From Metallyticus violacea (taxonomy: Eukaryota > Arthropoda > Insecta > Mantodea > Metallyticidae), in contig JAUJEO010000019.1 in NCBI GenBank assembly GCA_030762175.1, positions 1,308,001-1,372,000 of the forward strand: 64,000 nt of DNA, read 5' to 3'. The notes under the pieces were generated by a model, which worked only from the letters and a program-made list of their open reading frames with translations, ran no database searches and was not told the DNA's origin. Position 1 is the stretch's first letter. The number at the start of each line of letters is the position of its first letter. Shown in pieces: positions 12,401 through 27,400 of this stretch. The position numbers and the translations under genes are program-made.

Positions 12401-15400
12401 CACTTATATGATCTGTGAAAAACTATATTCCCAAGCTTAAACAGTTCTTTGTAGTGTACCTTTTTGAAAAGTTCAGCAAGATTTGTTAAACTGGCATAAA
12501 AACATCTTTATTCATGTTTTATGCTGTTAAATATCTTCTGCCAAAGTGTTGTCAAGGAACTGCTGACTGTGGACCATTAAATTGTTGATATCAGGAATTC
12601 CCCACTGTAATTAAATTGAAAATCCTCTTATGCATGAAATTTCTCCAATATTTGTCAAGTGCAAACAATGTTTGTCAAAATATCAGATGATATATTTAAA
12701 TGTAATGTTACCATCAAGCTCTGTTATATTGGAAAAATGTACTTACCTTAGCAATCTCTGCATTGCAAAATCCAAGTTGAGTAGCACAGGTATTTAAATT
12801 AAAAATAACTAAAAATGTAATGAGCTGAGATATTAGAGCTGTGGCAACAATGGTAGTAATTTATTATTCTGAAAGATTTAAAGCATTTTGGGTAATACTT
12901 AATAAAACATCACAGAGAATAATCACTCTGTGGTAAATATCCACCAGCATACCTAAACATATCATTGCTGGTGAAAGCATTTAGTTATTTTCAGTGAATA
13001 AAATGAAATTTGTACTAAGATACATAAATCACAGAGGATCAGGTATCTGTAGACAAAATTAGTTAAATTAATTGTTAGATTAAACAGTATTTATTTTTGA
13101 TGTAAATATCATGTTAAGCTATGCATATGTTGTAATTTTATTTCAGAAATTGTAAAAATCTTGATCTAATTTTATTTAATCGATCTATTCCAGCAAAAAT
13201 CATGAAATATAGAAATTGAAACATTTTTGTAACATTCGGGTATAGCTGCTAGATATTTGTATGTACTATCCGTGCTTTGAAGCTGTATAACTTATTTTGG
13301 ACTTTAATGAAAGGACTGATAGTACGCAAATCATCTAGGATGAATATTTTGCAGGTATTTGTTAATGATTCAAGAGAATACTTTTTTTTAAAGAAAATAG
13401 TATAATTTTAAAACTAGATATTCGTTAGCCTGTAGATCATAGTACTAAAACAGATTTAGAAAAACCTAATGGGTTTCTCTTACCGTTAATACTTTAGTAA
13501 AGTTACTACTGAATTGTCATATGATTCAGGCTCGAGGACATTTAGTTGCTGAGTTGGACCCATTGGGTATTATGTATGCAGACCTCCATGGTGCTTTCAC
13601 CGACCGCAAAGGGGCTCCCCCTGAGCAGGTGGTGCGAAATTATATGCTTGGTAAGGCCATCCAGCACAATAGGTAATCCCATTCTTTGGAAAACAATATT
13701 TCATCCAAACAGCCGACAACTTTATGGGGCATTATGTAGCATAACCAAATTCTACTTAATGTATTTTTCTCTTCCAGATGTATTTTGTGTATTGCTAATA
13801 TTGCACTTAGAAAGAACAGAACAGTTTTAAATCCATGAAACTATAAATGAATAGTGTTTAACGCCTGTTTTTGCTACAGAGGCACCATAGGCGATGGGAT
13901 ACTGGTGATACATGAAATGATATGATATATTGGGAAGGGATTTATTTTTAAGGAAGGAAACGTTCCAGGCATAAGTTTAGGGTACATCCCAGGCATTTGC
14001 CATTTATGAGGGCTGAGGAAAACCTGGATGAAACCTCAGTCACGGAGGACGGTCCTGGCGGGATTCGAACCCCAGACCTCCCGCTCACGAGTCCGCGATT
14101 TAACGACCTCGGCCACCTGTGGCGGTATGAAACTATAAAGGAAACAGTTTATTTACTTGCATTTAATAAAAAAAAGGGGGCCATTGAAATTAGTGCTACA
14201 TGTTAATGAATTTTACGAGGTTTCAATAGAAACTTGCGTAAGGTTAATGAATGATTCTTTTAATATTATTAAAATCAATTGAAGTGTGAAACTAAATATG
14301 TAAGTAAATAACTGGTACAAATCTTTCTAATATAAAGGCTCTCTGAAAGAGTGTTGATTGAAAGGATCATTGTGGTGGCTGTAGGGTTGCTAACCACAAA
14401 CAGGCTTTTGTGTTTTCATGGATTGTGAAACTGTTTGTTCTCAAAAGCAAAGCTTAATTACTTAATGGATTGAGATATCAAGTTGGTATTAGTTAATCAA
14501 ATGTTTTTTGAAGAAGCTCTCTTGCTTAATGTCAGCAAAAAATTTAGAACTCCTATTTACTAATTATTAGTAAAGTTCTTAGAACTTATATAGTTCTTTA
14601 CCTTCACAAATTTCGTTTTGGGTGGTCTCACTCAATCAATTTGCATTATCCAGTTTCATAGCAAAATATATCTATCAGTTATTAAGATAGAAGACCTGTT
14701 GCATTTATTTAAAAGTATGTGTCTTTTGTGTTTTATTATAAAATAGTTAGCTCCATTCTTTAATGCTAGTCATTAAACTTGTGTATTTTTTGTTTTTTAA
14801 ATAACGTGAAAGCTCTAAAGTCTTATTTCCATTTTTCAAATATCTAGCTTGCATTCCTATTATATTAATTTGCATTTAATAAATTTAAATTATGTATCTC
14901 ATGTGATACTTTCCAAATTTTTTATACTTTTAACATACTCTGGTTTGCACTATATTTTTCCCTAATGGGACACCCTCTTTATGTTCAGAATCAGGGTAAT
15001 AAATTTAAGCGCATAATTTCTTCCTCACTACGTAGTTATTAATTTTTTTTTGGGTCTATTTTCTTAAATACAGACACTAAATCATTAACTTAGTACTTTT
15101 AAACAGAACCAGTAAAAAGATTTGAAGAAACATGAGTTTTATTAAAAATAATTGAATAATTATGTTTAATTTATTTTCATACTGCATATGAATTTACCTG
15201 AGACTCTTAATGACAGAATTTTACATATCTATTTGTAGCAGAATGTTGGTGAAAACAGTATAAAGCAAAATGCAAAACATATCTTGCTCTAATGTTAGGT
15301 TTTCACTGTGACCTGGCTGTTTGGAATAAATATTAAAATACTGTTTTCCATATTCTGTAGTCTTTTTGTTTATGTGAAAAGACTTATGCATGCAACAGGC

Positions 15401-18400
15401 TACCCATAACTAACAAAAAATGAGGACTGTGAAGTTTGAAACTTTACGATGAAGAGTGCAAACTGCATTTGTTTGTGTATTTTTACAGCTTTTCTAACTG
15501 ACTTTGAGGTAGAAAGGTATGTATAAGGTAGAACCACTTGTTTAAATTTTTGTACACTGAAGTGCAAAGATAAAATTTATATGCTAAGTACACAAGGATA
15601 ATATTAAGGTAGTAAATGTGAGCTAGCATTAGGAGCAATAGTGTTAATTAGTTGATATTATTATTTTTGCTTTTAGGGAGAGGTATAAGTTCAAGTGCTT
15701 TTGCTACTAATATGTATTTTTTTAAATCTATAATTGCAAGTCAAACTATATTTTCAGTAAAGCTTAGTTCTGTATTATAGTACCTATATTAGCACACACA
15801 GTATTCAATATTTTAAATTTGGAAAGCTTTTAGAAACAGTACTGCTTGTACCTTCAAAGCTGATATGTTTTCTAATATTAGTTAAATGAAAACTCCCTTT
15901 TTTTTCTAACTAGTTTGGTTACACATAGTTGTTAGTAGAGCATGCTTACAACACAATTGGCTGTGCACTGGATCCTGGGTGTATTCTCTGAACATTAAGT
16001 TTAATATATATAAAATCAATAATTATAAATGCAGAACTGCGACTTTTTCTTACTGTTTTATCCTTTTCTGCTTTTATAATTATTGATAACTAGTTACATT
16101 ATTAATAGTGTTACATTATTTCTCTTTTATATATGTAGACTAGAACTCACACATCAAAATAATGTACAATTAACACACAAGACTAAGGTATTCTAATAAA
16201 ATCAAATCAGTTAGCTTTTACTTACTGGAATGAAACCTGTGGGAATCATTGCTGTGGTCTTCTCATAAAATCAACTAATTAACCAGACAGGAAAAAGAAG
16301 GGGAGGAAAAAAAAAACAAACTTATTAGTTTTGCTGAACATGGAGATGACGAGTTCGAAATTATCGTCAGTATTTAGAAGATTTTTATAATCACACTTTT
16401 TTTAAATTAACTTTATAAAACCCATAAATTTCTAAGTAAAAATGTTTGCAGTACTGAGCCTGCTTTAAATTATTATTATTGGTACAGATACTCATTTAGA
16501 ACTTCTAATATGATACTCAGCAATGAAATGTTTGTACATATCTTTTGTCTTCTGGTAAGAACCTGTTGAATGTGGAAAAACTGTGATCCACATTATGAGA
16601 GAGAATTGATGCAACTTTCATGGCAGCAATTTCTCCAAGGATTTCAAGGCAGTGTTTCTTGCCCTTCTCTCCACAAGGAATTTGACCCCCTTTCACCATT
16701 TAATTGGAAATTGAACTGTGCACCGAAACAGCTTCCAGATATTTGACTATGAATATCCTAAATGGTCCAGGAGCAACTTTGTTCCTAATTTCATGGGCTA
16801 TAGTACTCCTTATTTGTGGAAGTACCTTATAGATGGGAAATATTAATCTGCATGTAGCTCAACTCCTGTACAGATTGCCCAGAATGCAGTGCAGACTTTG
16901 TATAAACAATAGTCTCATACATCTAGTAAATCAATGATCTGCATGATAGTCCTAGTGTCCATGTAATACATTGTGGCTTAGGGTCAGTTTCCTACCATGT
17001 TGCTTCAGATTATGGAGATTCAGGTACTGATGGAAGCATTTTCCTGAAAGAAAGGACTCGACATGGTGCTTTAAGGAATATCTTCTTCATTGAAGAAATA
17101 ATATATTTGACTACAGCATACTGTTTCAAACTTTCTTCAGCTATCTGGTGGATTCCATATCCTGGGCAGGTACAAGAACCATGTAAGCTTCACTGTCTTG
17201 TCACCAACAACTGCAATAGCCATGATGAAGTGGTTTCTTTTAGGAAGCTCCCTGCACAGAATTACATTAGTTCCTCAAAAGAACGCATGCCCATTACAAT
17301 GGTGGCCATGTATCTACTGCAGGTATTGATTGTTTCTTGTGTAAATGGTCAACAACGTCCATCGATGTTCTCATCATTGGCCTGTAGGGAATAATTTTCT
17401 CTAAACATGAATTCACCTCATAGTGTTCTGTTCCAAAGTTTTGCTAAAAGGGTTTTAAACTTGAGCTCTGGAGGTTTGTAACGTATATTGGCAGCAGTAA
17501 AAGCAGTACATAGATAGAGATTAAATAGTTCTTGGGTTTGTAACTAGTATATTGGCAGCAGTAAAAGCTCCACATAGATAGAGATTAAATAACTCTTAAG
17601 TTCTGAACCCAAATTTAAACCTAGGAAGCTCCTTCTCTGTTTATATTCCACCTATTATTGGAAAATAAAGAAATGAGGCTATTGAAAGAGGAAGTAACAA
17701 GCAGAGATAGTTTGGGATAAGATGATAAAAGCCCAGAAAAATGTAAGGAAATAAAAAATTATTTAGGGAAAGTGAGAAAGAAATGTTTGAAGGGAATTTA
17801 TAAACAATTTTGGATCACTAGGACAGTCAGGAACTAAATATAGGTAAAATATTAGTAGAGAAATTTATAATTATTAAATACAAAATAGAAGGGTGATGAG
17901 TTTACTTATAATTCTGTATATTGTATTTTACTTTGTATTTATTATATTGAATAAATATTCTAATCTATTATAATTTCTTCCTTCTAACAATAGAACTCAA
18001 ATGGAAATGCTAATCTTTAATTTTTGAAATCTTAGCCTGTGGCATGATAGTTTACTTGGAAAGTGGCAGAGTCAATATATATAGTGTGATTCAGAGGGTT
18101 GCTGATTAGTGCAAGGCATTTTCATAATTGGTGTGTGCACCACTAGTTGCCATTTATGATGGTCAGTCAGTAGCAGTAAAGCACAGACATAAATTGTTAA
18201 AACTTAGAAAATAAAAACACTTGAAAGAATATATATTTACTCATTTTAGGAAAGGAGATGTTGAAACTAACTTCTTACTCGTCAATATATTCTTTGACAT
18301 CTCTGAAGTCCAACCCGATCATCTCCTTGGTCTAGTGGTTAGCTTTGCTGACTGCTGGTCAGGACCCCCGGGTTCGATTTCTGGTACCTATTTAGGAATT

Positions 18401-21400
18401 TTTATAATTTAGAGAGGTCTGGGATGGAATTCATCCAGCCTCTTAAGGACAATTAGAAAGCTGCCAGAAGGAGAGGTGGCATTCTTTAATCATGAAAGTT
18501 GCATGATAGGTGACTGGAGGGGTACAGATATGCTGATCACATGCCCTGCAATACTGCCCTCTATCAATGAAGTCATAAGACAGAGGTAGAGGATGCAGAG
18601 GTTGCCTGGCAGGCTATGGCTCACCCAGGGCTGTAGCACCAAAGGAGGAGGAGGAGGAGGTGGTCTATTTTCAACCATTTCAGTAGACCATGGAGTTTAA
18701 ATGCCCATGCAGCAGATGACCAAAATCCATCACAGCATCAGAAATCTATTTGTGTAAAATAAAATTTTTCTTTCTTTGAATTCCTAAATTTCTGTTCGTT
18801 TTAACAGATTAGAATGGTGTTACATGTTTGGTCCATGTGTTCATTCACTAACCCATCATTCATTAAATCTAAACAAGTCACTAGTAAATTAAAACATAAA
18901 AATCATCATTGAGATCAGCATTACAAAAAGCTGTGTCTTTCATGGTTTTGTTGTCTATTTCACAATAGCTGAGGGACTACCTCCTCATTTTCTAGTTTCC
19001 AATTGTGAAATGTAGATACTCCTGTTCCAGGAGGAGTGGATTTCTTTTGGACATTTGTTTAATTTAATCCAGAAATAATATGATTCAGGTTTCTAATAAA
19101 ATCCTCATAGTGATTTCCTTAAAACAGATGTGAAATAACAAATCACATTTTATGCATATTAATTTTTAAAATAATAAAAATTAGTTCTATGATTATTTTG
19201 TTGCTCGTGGCATGTATACACAAATCTCTCTGTAAAATGGCACCTCATGAAGGAGATTAGTTTTTTTTAACTACAGCTATTTTGTGAATTTACTTAATGA
19301 TGGAGATGAAACCAAGCATTATTCAAGCAGAAAATTGCTTCATCATGTACATTGTTCACATTACACTTAAAAAATATGCCTAAGTTTATGATTACCAAAG
19401 GGGCAGTTTTTGTATTGCAGCTTTAATTTTAACAGAAGAATGCAAAAACCTGTTTTTTTTAAGCATACTGAAGAAGTTTCTATAGTGAAAACTGTATACG
19501 GTAGTAATAGGATTGTTTTAATTTGAATGCTTCCAGTGTTGTGAATTTTTATCACTGTATGCTATGAAACTAGGACATTTTTAATTGTTGTTGAACTTGA
19601 GATGATTATTGATGCATATAAATCATAGATAAATGTTTGCTTTTTATAAGTAACTGATACTGAGCAATAGCATACTTTATGGTTTTAAAACTAATCACCT
19701 TAAAAGGCAAACCACTCACTTAATGCCATGATCTTGCCTGCTTAAGCTATGGTTTATCCTGGTACATGGACGGAATTAATGAGTTTTTCATGAAGGCCAG
19801 ATTTCCTACGAATTATTCAGTATTTATAATTATATTTTGTGGATATCCTTTGCACTAAAAGAAGCAGTACATTTTTGAATTAGGTTTGGCTGTGCAGCAA
19901 AATGTGCATACACTTGGTCTTTTACTAACCTAACCAAGTCTTATATAGTGGATGTTTCAGCAGAGCCAAAGACGAGCCATGCTTGCTAACCTGTGTTTTG
20001 CCCCTCCTACCAAGTATTAATGTGAGTAGGAAGGGAGAATTTGCTTTGTGTGTTTCCATGCTACATTACCAACTGCAACATTTTATTTTGTTACACATGT
20101 GTATTATACAGTTGTGCCCTAATTATTCAACTGCAGTGGTATTTTCTGGCATCAGTAATAAGTGTCAATTGGAGCATAGATTGATTTTAGGATGTATGTG
20201 TATTTCATGACAATCAGTGCAACCATGTCATTTGGCTATCATTGTGTGAATCACATGCAAATTTCCTCCATTCCCCTGGCTATGCTATTTATTATTGCTC
20301 AGTTCCTATGATTGACACACCTGACCTTGAGATGCCTGCCTTAGAGCAAGACATAACACTTGGTATCTGGTATGCAGCCAGTGTTTAGCACAAAAATGTG
20401 GGCTTATGCACCCTAAGATTAGTGTACCTTTCAGTACAAGCTTTGATATCTGATCAAAATGCACCAGTTGAAAAAATTTTGGGGCTACAGCAGCTTGGCA
20501 GTGAGTATAAGTATTGTAAAAGCAAAAGAGTCCATACAAAAAGCAGTTATCTTGTTAGGTACCAAAAGTTTAAGTCCTTATAAATAAGGGTGGTTTTGAA
20601 ATGAGTTTAAATTTCAAAATAATTCCAAAGAAACATTTGTCAAATCATGTAAAGCAGGATTCAGAACTTTTAAATGCTCCAAGTCAGCTAGAAAAATATT
20701 CTTGTATTCATAATAGGCAACATGTAAAGTACAAAATTTCTTACAGAGATGGAATGCACTGCAATTTCTTCAGAAAATCTTTTGCCATATGCAAACTTTT
20801 ACCAAATGTGTTTTTGCAGTTGCTTCAAGATCTAAAAGCTTCATTAAGCATGAACTTGAGGTTGTATATGTATGAAGTGTTTAATCTTTACAATTGAAAA
20901 ATTTGCTAGTAACTGATGTTGGAGTGGGCGAAGAGGTGGTGATCAGTATATTAATACAGCACGTTTTTTTCATTATGTTGTGAATGTTAAATGCCTTTGT
21001 GTTAATGCTATTTTTTTAAATCATGTTTAATGTGTGCTTGCGTGCGCCATCAAAATTCTCTTCTGCCCTGTTCCACCTTCTTCCTAATGAGCTCTCAGTT
21101 CAATTTGACAGATCTTTTGTCATTATCAGAAAAAGCGGTATTGCTGCATAGAACATTTAAGAATCATAAGGTGTATACAAATAAGAGATTTGCTGTATAT
21201 ACCACTAGTTAAAATTTGGTTTATACAATATAATTTTTACACATAATAAACATGCTGAGTTACTGGTTAAAAATAGAAGCAAAAGATGTGCTACATTATA
21301 GGGAAAACATTAAAAAAAAAGCATGTAACTCAAATATTCTCATAGCATTGTGTGAAAATATTTTGTCTTATTTTGCTGCATTGTGGTGTTAACTGTTTTG

Positions 21401-21438
21401 TTAATTGTTCAAAAATATTGCAAAGCTTTTCAGCTAAT

Positions 21439-21480
<42 letters not shown>

Positions 21481-24400
21481 ATTAATTGTTTTTCATTATT
21501 TTACATATTTGGCACAGTTTTTATTATTGAAAAAGGGAGTTGAGATATAAGTTTCCACTTAGGTAGAATTTATATCTTGGCAGACTGAAAAATAGTTGGC
21601 ATATTTGTATCAAAAATAACTTTATTGATAAATAATTATTTTTGTATTGAATTGATCGAAATGATAAATTATGGAAATATATGCCTTAAGCTAGTGTATG
21701 CTGGATAGTTAATATAGAAATATCTGATTAGCTTTGTGTGAGCTTTGCATTGTTTTATGTCAGCTTTTGTGTTTTGATGCATTGTTAACATCTTCCCATA
21801 AGATTGTACCTTTTTTAAGGTGTAAAACAGGACTACACAGAAATGTGAAACATTAACACCCTTAACATGTGTGTGTACCCCGTTGTTACCTTGTTTTTGG
21901 TAGATCCGAGGTCACCACATAGCCAAGCTGGATCCATTGGGAATTTCAAGTGCCGATTTGGATGACAAACACCCACCGGAATTGCTCTATAGTCATTATT
22001 CTTTTGGTAAGAAATACATTGGCAATCTTAAATGGAATGTGCCTGTCTTTACTTGTATAAGATGCTAAATTGCAAACAACGCATATTGAATGTACTTAAT
22101 GTTTTATTTTGATGATATTGTTTTTCTGTGTAAGGTCTTGCAAGCAGAATTGTGTTAGAGATGAATTATTACAGGCATAAGGTGAATGGAAAGTATTTTT
22201 GTGGAAATTTAAATGACTCCATAAGTTTGAGCAGAAAGGCATTACACTGTCAGTCATCACTATGAAAAAGATTACCAAATGTAACTTTGATCAATGAACC
22301 TATTTGTTGAATTAAGTTGTCGTAATTGACTAAATGTGAAAAGAAGATAGTTGTCTTGAGATTGTTTTTTGTTTACTCTTGAGATTGTTTTTTGTTTACT
22401 CTTGAAACCTTATTAATTTCCTTAACAACTAAAAAATAGTCAAACATATTTTCATTTTATGTAGAATCAGGACAAAGGAGAGAAACAGTCCTGAGGGACC
22501 TCCTTAAAGGTACAGAGGAAGACAGTGGAAATCAATGTAATGTGGCAAAGAAGAGCTCTTAAAAATGATATAGGGGTACTTATATCTTGAATTATGTATT
22601 GAAGTAGGTACTATTGCCAATAAAGAGAAAGGATATGAGTCAGTAGCCATAATTTAAACTCATAGATAGAATGGATAGAACTGCATATTATTTAATGCTT
22701 TCTTTTGTAAAATTATAAGACTTGAATGGAAAGGCACAATGATACTTAGAAGTAACTTATTGAGAAATAGGTGCAAATTTAATGGTGCAAAGGCAAAAAC
22801 AAAAGTATATTATTAATTAGCAAATTATAACTTACTATACTCCACTACCCTATGTTGCTTATTTCCTGGGACACGATATACCCATACACTGTGGTTACAG
22901 AGTTATAAGGCTACTATTTCAGTTTAAACCTTCTTAATCTACATTTCTTCGTTGCCTTTCTTACTAATTTATTCAACCATTTTCTCTCACTTTACCAAAA
23001 TAAATGTCAGTTTCCAACATGACTTTTCTTGATTTAACATTCAATATCTGTAATTTCTTTTGGTAAATTGGACCATCTCTGCATTCCCAGCTTCTCCCTA
23101 AGAGACTTAGTTTCCTTGCATTCTAATAATATATGCCAATTATTGTCTTTTTGGCTACACAATGGACATTTATCCAGCTTCACCCTTTCTCTTAAACCCT
23201 TCAATGTTACAACCCCTGTTCTCAAGCATGAAAAGCCTTTTCTTGCTGCTTTATTACATATTTCAACATAATTTTCCTGTTCCAAACTCCTTTCATTCCT
23301 CTTTATACACCCAATGACGTTTTAAAATTAAAACTAGCAAGTATTTTTTGTCTTTCAATGCCTTTGATTCTTAACCTAATTTCTTTCTAGAAACCCCTTC
23401 CTAATGCTCCCCTAGCTTTCCACATGTTGCCAAAACCAATAACAAAACTATAAAGCTTAAATAATAAGTGAAATATACTGGATCTTGTCCTCTTGTCTCT
23501 ACAGGTCTCTGTTGCTCTTATCTATATTGCATCTATAATATGATATATTTAGAAGTCTTAAAAAATGTTTTTTATAGCTTAATTTTTAGTTATATTTCAA
23601 CAGGAAAGAAATGCTTAAATATATACAAATGGGAATTGAAAGTTATACATTAATAACATGCCTTTAGTTTTTAAGTAAACTTCATGTTTTTGTTCTTTTG
23701 CAATTTTGATATTGGGAAACTTCTTTAAATGTGTACTGTTAACTCACATGGGTTACATTTATATAATTGAATAAATAAATTACGTCTTAAATGTAGAAAA
23801 TTATGCTTGCAAGACCAGCATGAGAACTTAAAATTACAATAATTCTGAAATGGTAAACAGGATTACTATGTAGGAAATATAACTATAGGATTTATTGTTT
23901 AGAAACAAAAGTAGTTATTTTCTTTTGGATGTATGCCAGCAACGAAGGTGCATTTCCCTAACCGCTCTCTTATGAAATAAAAATTGGAGGTGCCAATTAG
24001 TAATTTTTGGGATGGATGCTATAACTATTGAATAATTATATTATTGTATTTCCCACTTCTTCTACACTTTTTTTATTATGACTATTTATTTTAGCTTCCT
24101 TATAGATTTGTTAGTAATTTATGAGTAGTTTACCTGTTTAGAGATTAATTGAATATTTGTAGGAGTTTAGAAAAGAAGAATTATGTTAGAAATTACACAA
24201 TTAATCTACAGAACAGTGCATTTTGTGGTGCTTTATATGCTATAGATAATTTTTCAAAATGTAGCATTTAGGCATTAAGCAAGTGTTTCTTATGTGATAT
24301 ATTAATAATTAGTGAAAGATATTCTTCTGAAGATTGAAGTATATATGTTTCCTTCTTGGCCTTATTGAAACAGTTGTATGATGTTCCAGAAACTCATTTA

Positions 24401-27400
24401 TTAATTCTAAGCTCTTTATTTTACTTCTTGTAGTAGCTGATTTCTTCAAAACTAAGCATTAACTGGGGCATGGTTGACAGGATTTTTCATATAACATATG
24501 CTTGATATTGCAACATGATTAATGCAAAATGCATTTGTTTTCCACTAATACTTATTTCGCCTGCATTTCTTTATTATTAGAATATTTAAATTTTCCTGGC
24601 AAAAAGAAGAAGGATACTGTTCTTGCTAGCTTAGGCAAGATTTAGAAAATATGTGTCCCTTTGGTAGTTGTTTTGTCACAAATAATATTAAAGTTAAACA
24701 GCATCACATTTTCCATCACTGGTTTGTATCGTTGCTCAAGAAGCAGTGAATCAAGGCTCACTCTAAGTCATATGAAGTTACTTTTTAGATAGAATGAGAC
24801 TCAAAATTTAGTAACCTAATCATAACTAAAAATTATTGAAAAGCACTGTTTTCACAAGAGGCAAGTTCAAGATGAGAAGCATGCAATGATTTTTTTTTTA
24901 GCTCTTCTCAAGAATCACATCTAAATTGAAAAATATTTTCATGTTTTTTCAAAGTACACCCTATTGACACTTAAATGTTATTTCTCCGGAACACTTGGAA
25001 GACATTAACTGCCAATACAATTTCTCGCATACTGCTTACAACACCAAAACAATCTTCTGTGAATTTCACCATTGGAAGAAAATTCACATTCATGCAGGTT
25101 TCTCCCCATCCCCTTTTTCTTTTTTCCATGAGAATTCAGCAGATGTAGTATTGTCATACCTACTTTGTTCAGTAAGTCTTGTAGCAGTATAGACAGTTGC
25201 ATTGTTGTGGTGCAATATTAAATGGCCCATCTTTGATCTTGACTGATGCTCCCCCAGTGTTTGAAGTTCTCTTGAAGGGACTTGTACCATTCTGTAGTGA
25301 TGGTATGTCCTTTTTTGAGCTACTATCTGAACACCGTTTTTCAATAAAAAAAACAAAAGTTTTATGGCTTGTTTAGTAAATGAATGATTATGGGAAATTT
25401 ACACATAGCCACTATAATGATATAAATGTCCCAAATCAATGGAAAAATAACAGGGACACATAGATGTCAATGCACTGCCATTTACTCAATGTGTAGAGCT
25501 CTCTCTATCTCAAGAAAAAGGCAATTCTCTTGCATTTCCTTCATTATGGCAATTATATTTTGAAGTTTGAGTGTGTTTGACTGTGACTAGTAGGGATGAT
25601 GATGATCTAGAGATTCTTGTCCCCTTTTTAATTCACAGTAACCGCTCTTGACTGTGGTAAGTAAAGGTTCATATACTGAAAGGAATTGACCATTTTAAAA
25701 TCCTAGAAAATAATAGCTCAAGTTGTACTTAGAGAGGCCCATCTTTAACAACAAAGGGAGCAACAAGTGTTCAAATACTTCCTTTCATTAACAATCACAA
25801 ATATACAGCCATAATACATAAACATTGAGCTCTCCAGTACATCTAGTCTAATTTCCATTTTCCTGGTACTAAGAAGTAATGAACATTTTTTGCATGACAC
25901 TTGTACAAATATCATGTCAATTTATTTAATTGGTTATATCACAGCTCATTTGGAACAGAATGTCTGAGAATTATCCAGATAAGTGAAGAAGGAATTAACT
26001 ATAACAATTCAGGTGATTTTATTGAAAGGGAATAACATCTGTCCAAAGCATTTTACTTTGCATTGCATTTACAGCTGCATTTCCAAAATACTAGTAAATG
26101 CTTGGATATTTGCTGTCTGTAGCCCAAACATTAAGAGACTTGTGAAATCTCTTTCCTATTGATGATAGTCAGTAGTACGGCAGATTTATTGTTTTGCAAA
26201 TGTAGATAAATATTAAGTATGATAGCACAGTGTAAAACAAATTATGTAATTCTCACAGTCAGTGAGAGAAACTGTTTATATGCCCAGCAAGATTTTATTG
26301 GTACTTATTTACTGTAGAGTCAAGAGAAGTTTATATAGATAAAATCCCAAATTGTTGGAAAGCAAAGCAACACCTAACATGTGAGCTGCCTTTTCTTATT
26401 GAACTTCCAATTGTCACTTTAAATATTATTTTATAACATTTGGCTTTTATTGAAGATTTTTCACAAATATTAATTGCATTGTATTTAAGGAATGTCAATA
26501 AATTTCATTGAACCAGAGTTGCTTTTTGAATTGGTTAATACATAATTTTTAATCACAATGCTGCTTTTATGTAATTTGGTAGGATGGGCATGATTCTCTT
26601 TTTCCATTTTTTTGTATTTAATGTGCACTGTTTACTAGCTGAGCACTAAATTGAATATAAGTTATTTATTTTTCTATTATGAGAATGTGGCATGCTTTTA
26701 GATGGCACATGATGACTGTGTTACAATATTGTTTGATTTAGGCAGGAGACGCATCACATATTCCCAGAAACTTCAGCAGAAAGTCGCCTCGCTGATGGAA
26801 AGTACGTAAATGTATTTAATTCAAATGGTTAGGGTATAACTTTGGGTATATGTGGTGATGTGAGGTAAGTGGTTATACTGAGGACCCTTGTAGTAATTCT
26901 CCTGTTTAAAAGTTGGCTAGTTTGGCCAACATTTCTCATATTATGCACATAATTGCCTCAATGCAAAACATACCAATGTAAAACAAAGGAATACTAAATA
27001 AAGCAAACAAATTGTATAAAGTAAATCATTAACATATTTTTCAAATAAAAATGAAGTCTGAAATTGTTTCAGTTTTTAGTCAATTTAATTGCATTACTTA
27101 TACAGGAGGCCCACTTAACTTTTTCATCTCTAATGACATTTATGCTGTTGCTGTACATAATACAATATATAGAAATGAAATTATATCTTAAAGGACAGCT
27201 GATATACAATGATATTTTATTTTTTTAAAACAATTTTTCAAGATATGAATTTGACCTAATTTTTTAAATCTTTGCCCAATGGTCATTTAAATATCCCCCT
27301 TGCCACTCCTGGATATCCACTAAATAGAGATGGGCATTTTAATTGGGCAAATATTTAAATATTCGATGTGTAAAAAACAATACTTCTTAGGATTTCATAA

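Larger units (their letters stand above)
1006..13529. other. OGDH intron between exon 793-1005 and alternative exon A
   Basis: The elements inside this intron are listed separately: a SINE-like tRNA relic, a GC-rich island, a LINE with flanking microsatellites, another tRNA-like relic, a possible hAT MITE, a SINE tail and a transposase relic. The remaining stretches (about 1006-2270, 2991-3375, 7050-7770, 7855-9735, 10138-10395, 10455-11150 and 11965-13529) are AT-rich, and I see no gene, RNA or repeat structure in them. Confidence 0.8.
13651..21903. other. OGDH intron between alternative exons A and B
   Basis: Listed separately are an S1 SINE, a tRNA-like head, a minus-strand coding relic, a short tandem duplication, a tRNA-type SINE and an A run. 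The rest (about 14140-15925, 15995-16500, 17605-18315 and 18715-21430) is AT-rich; I see no further gene or element in it. Confidence 0.8.
22007..26741. other. OGDH intron between alternative exon B and the cassette exon
   Basis: It holds a short tandem repeat, a minus-strand LINE 3' relic and a mariner-type relic, listed separately. The rest (about 22415-22915, 23470-24985 and 25365-26741) is AT-rich with no recognised feature. Confidence 0.8.

Noticed and set aside
18321..18385. A tRNA gene at 18321 or at the other A/B-box sites
   Set aside because: The promoter boxes are present, but acceptor and anticodon arms do not pair and a SINE body follows. They are SINE heads.
21352..21543. Lys-rich frame across the A run
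   Set aside because: The lysines are the A homopolymer.
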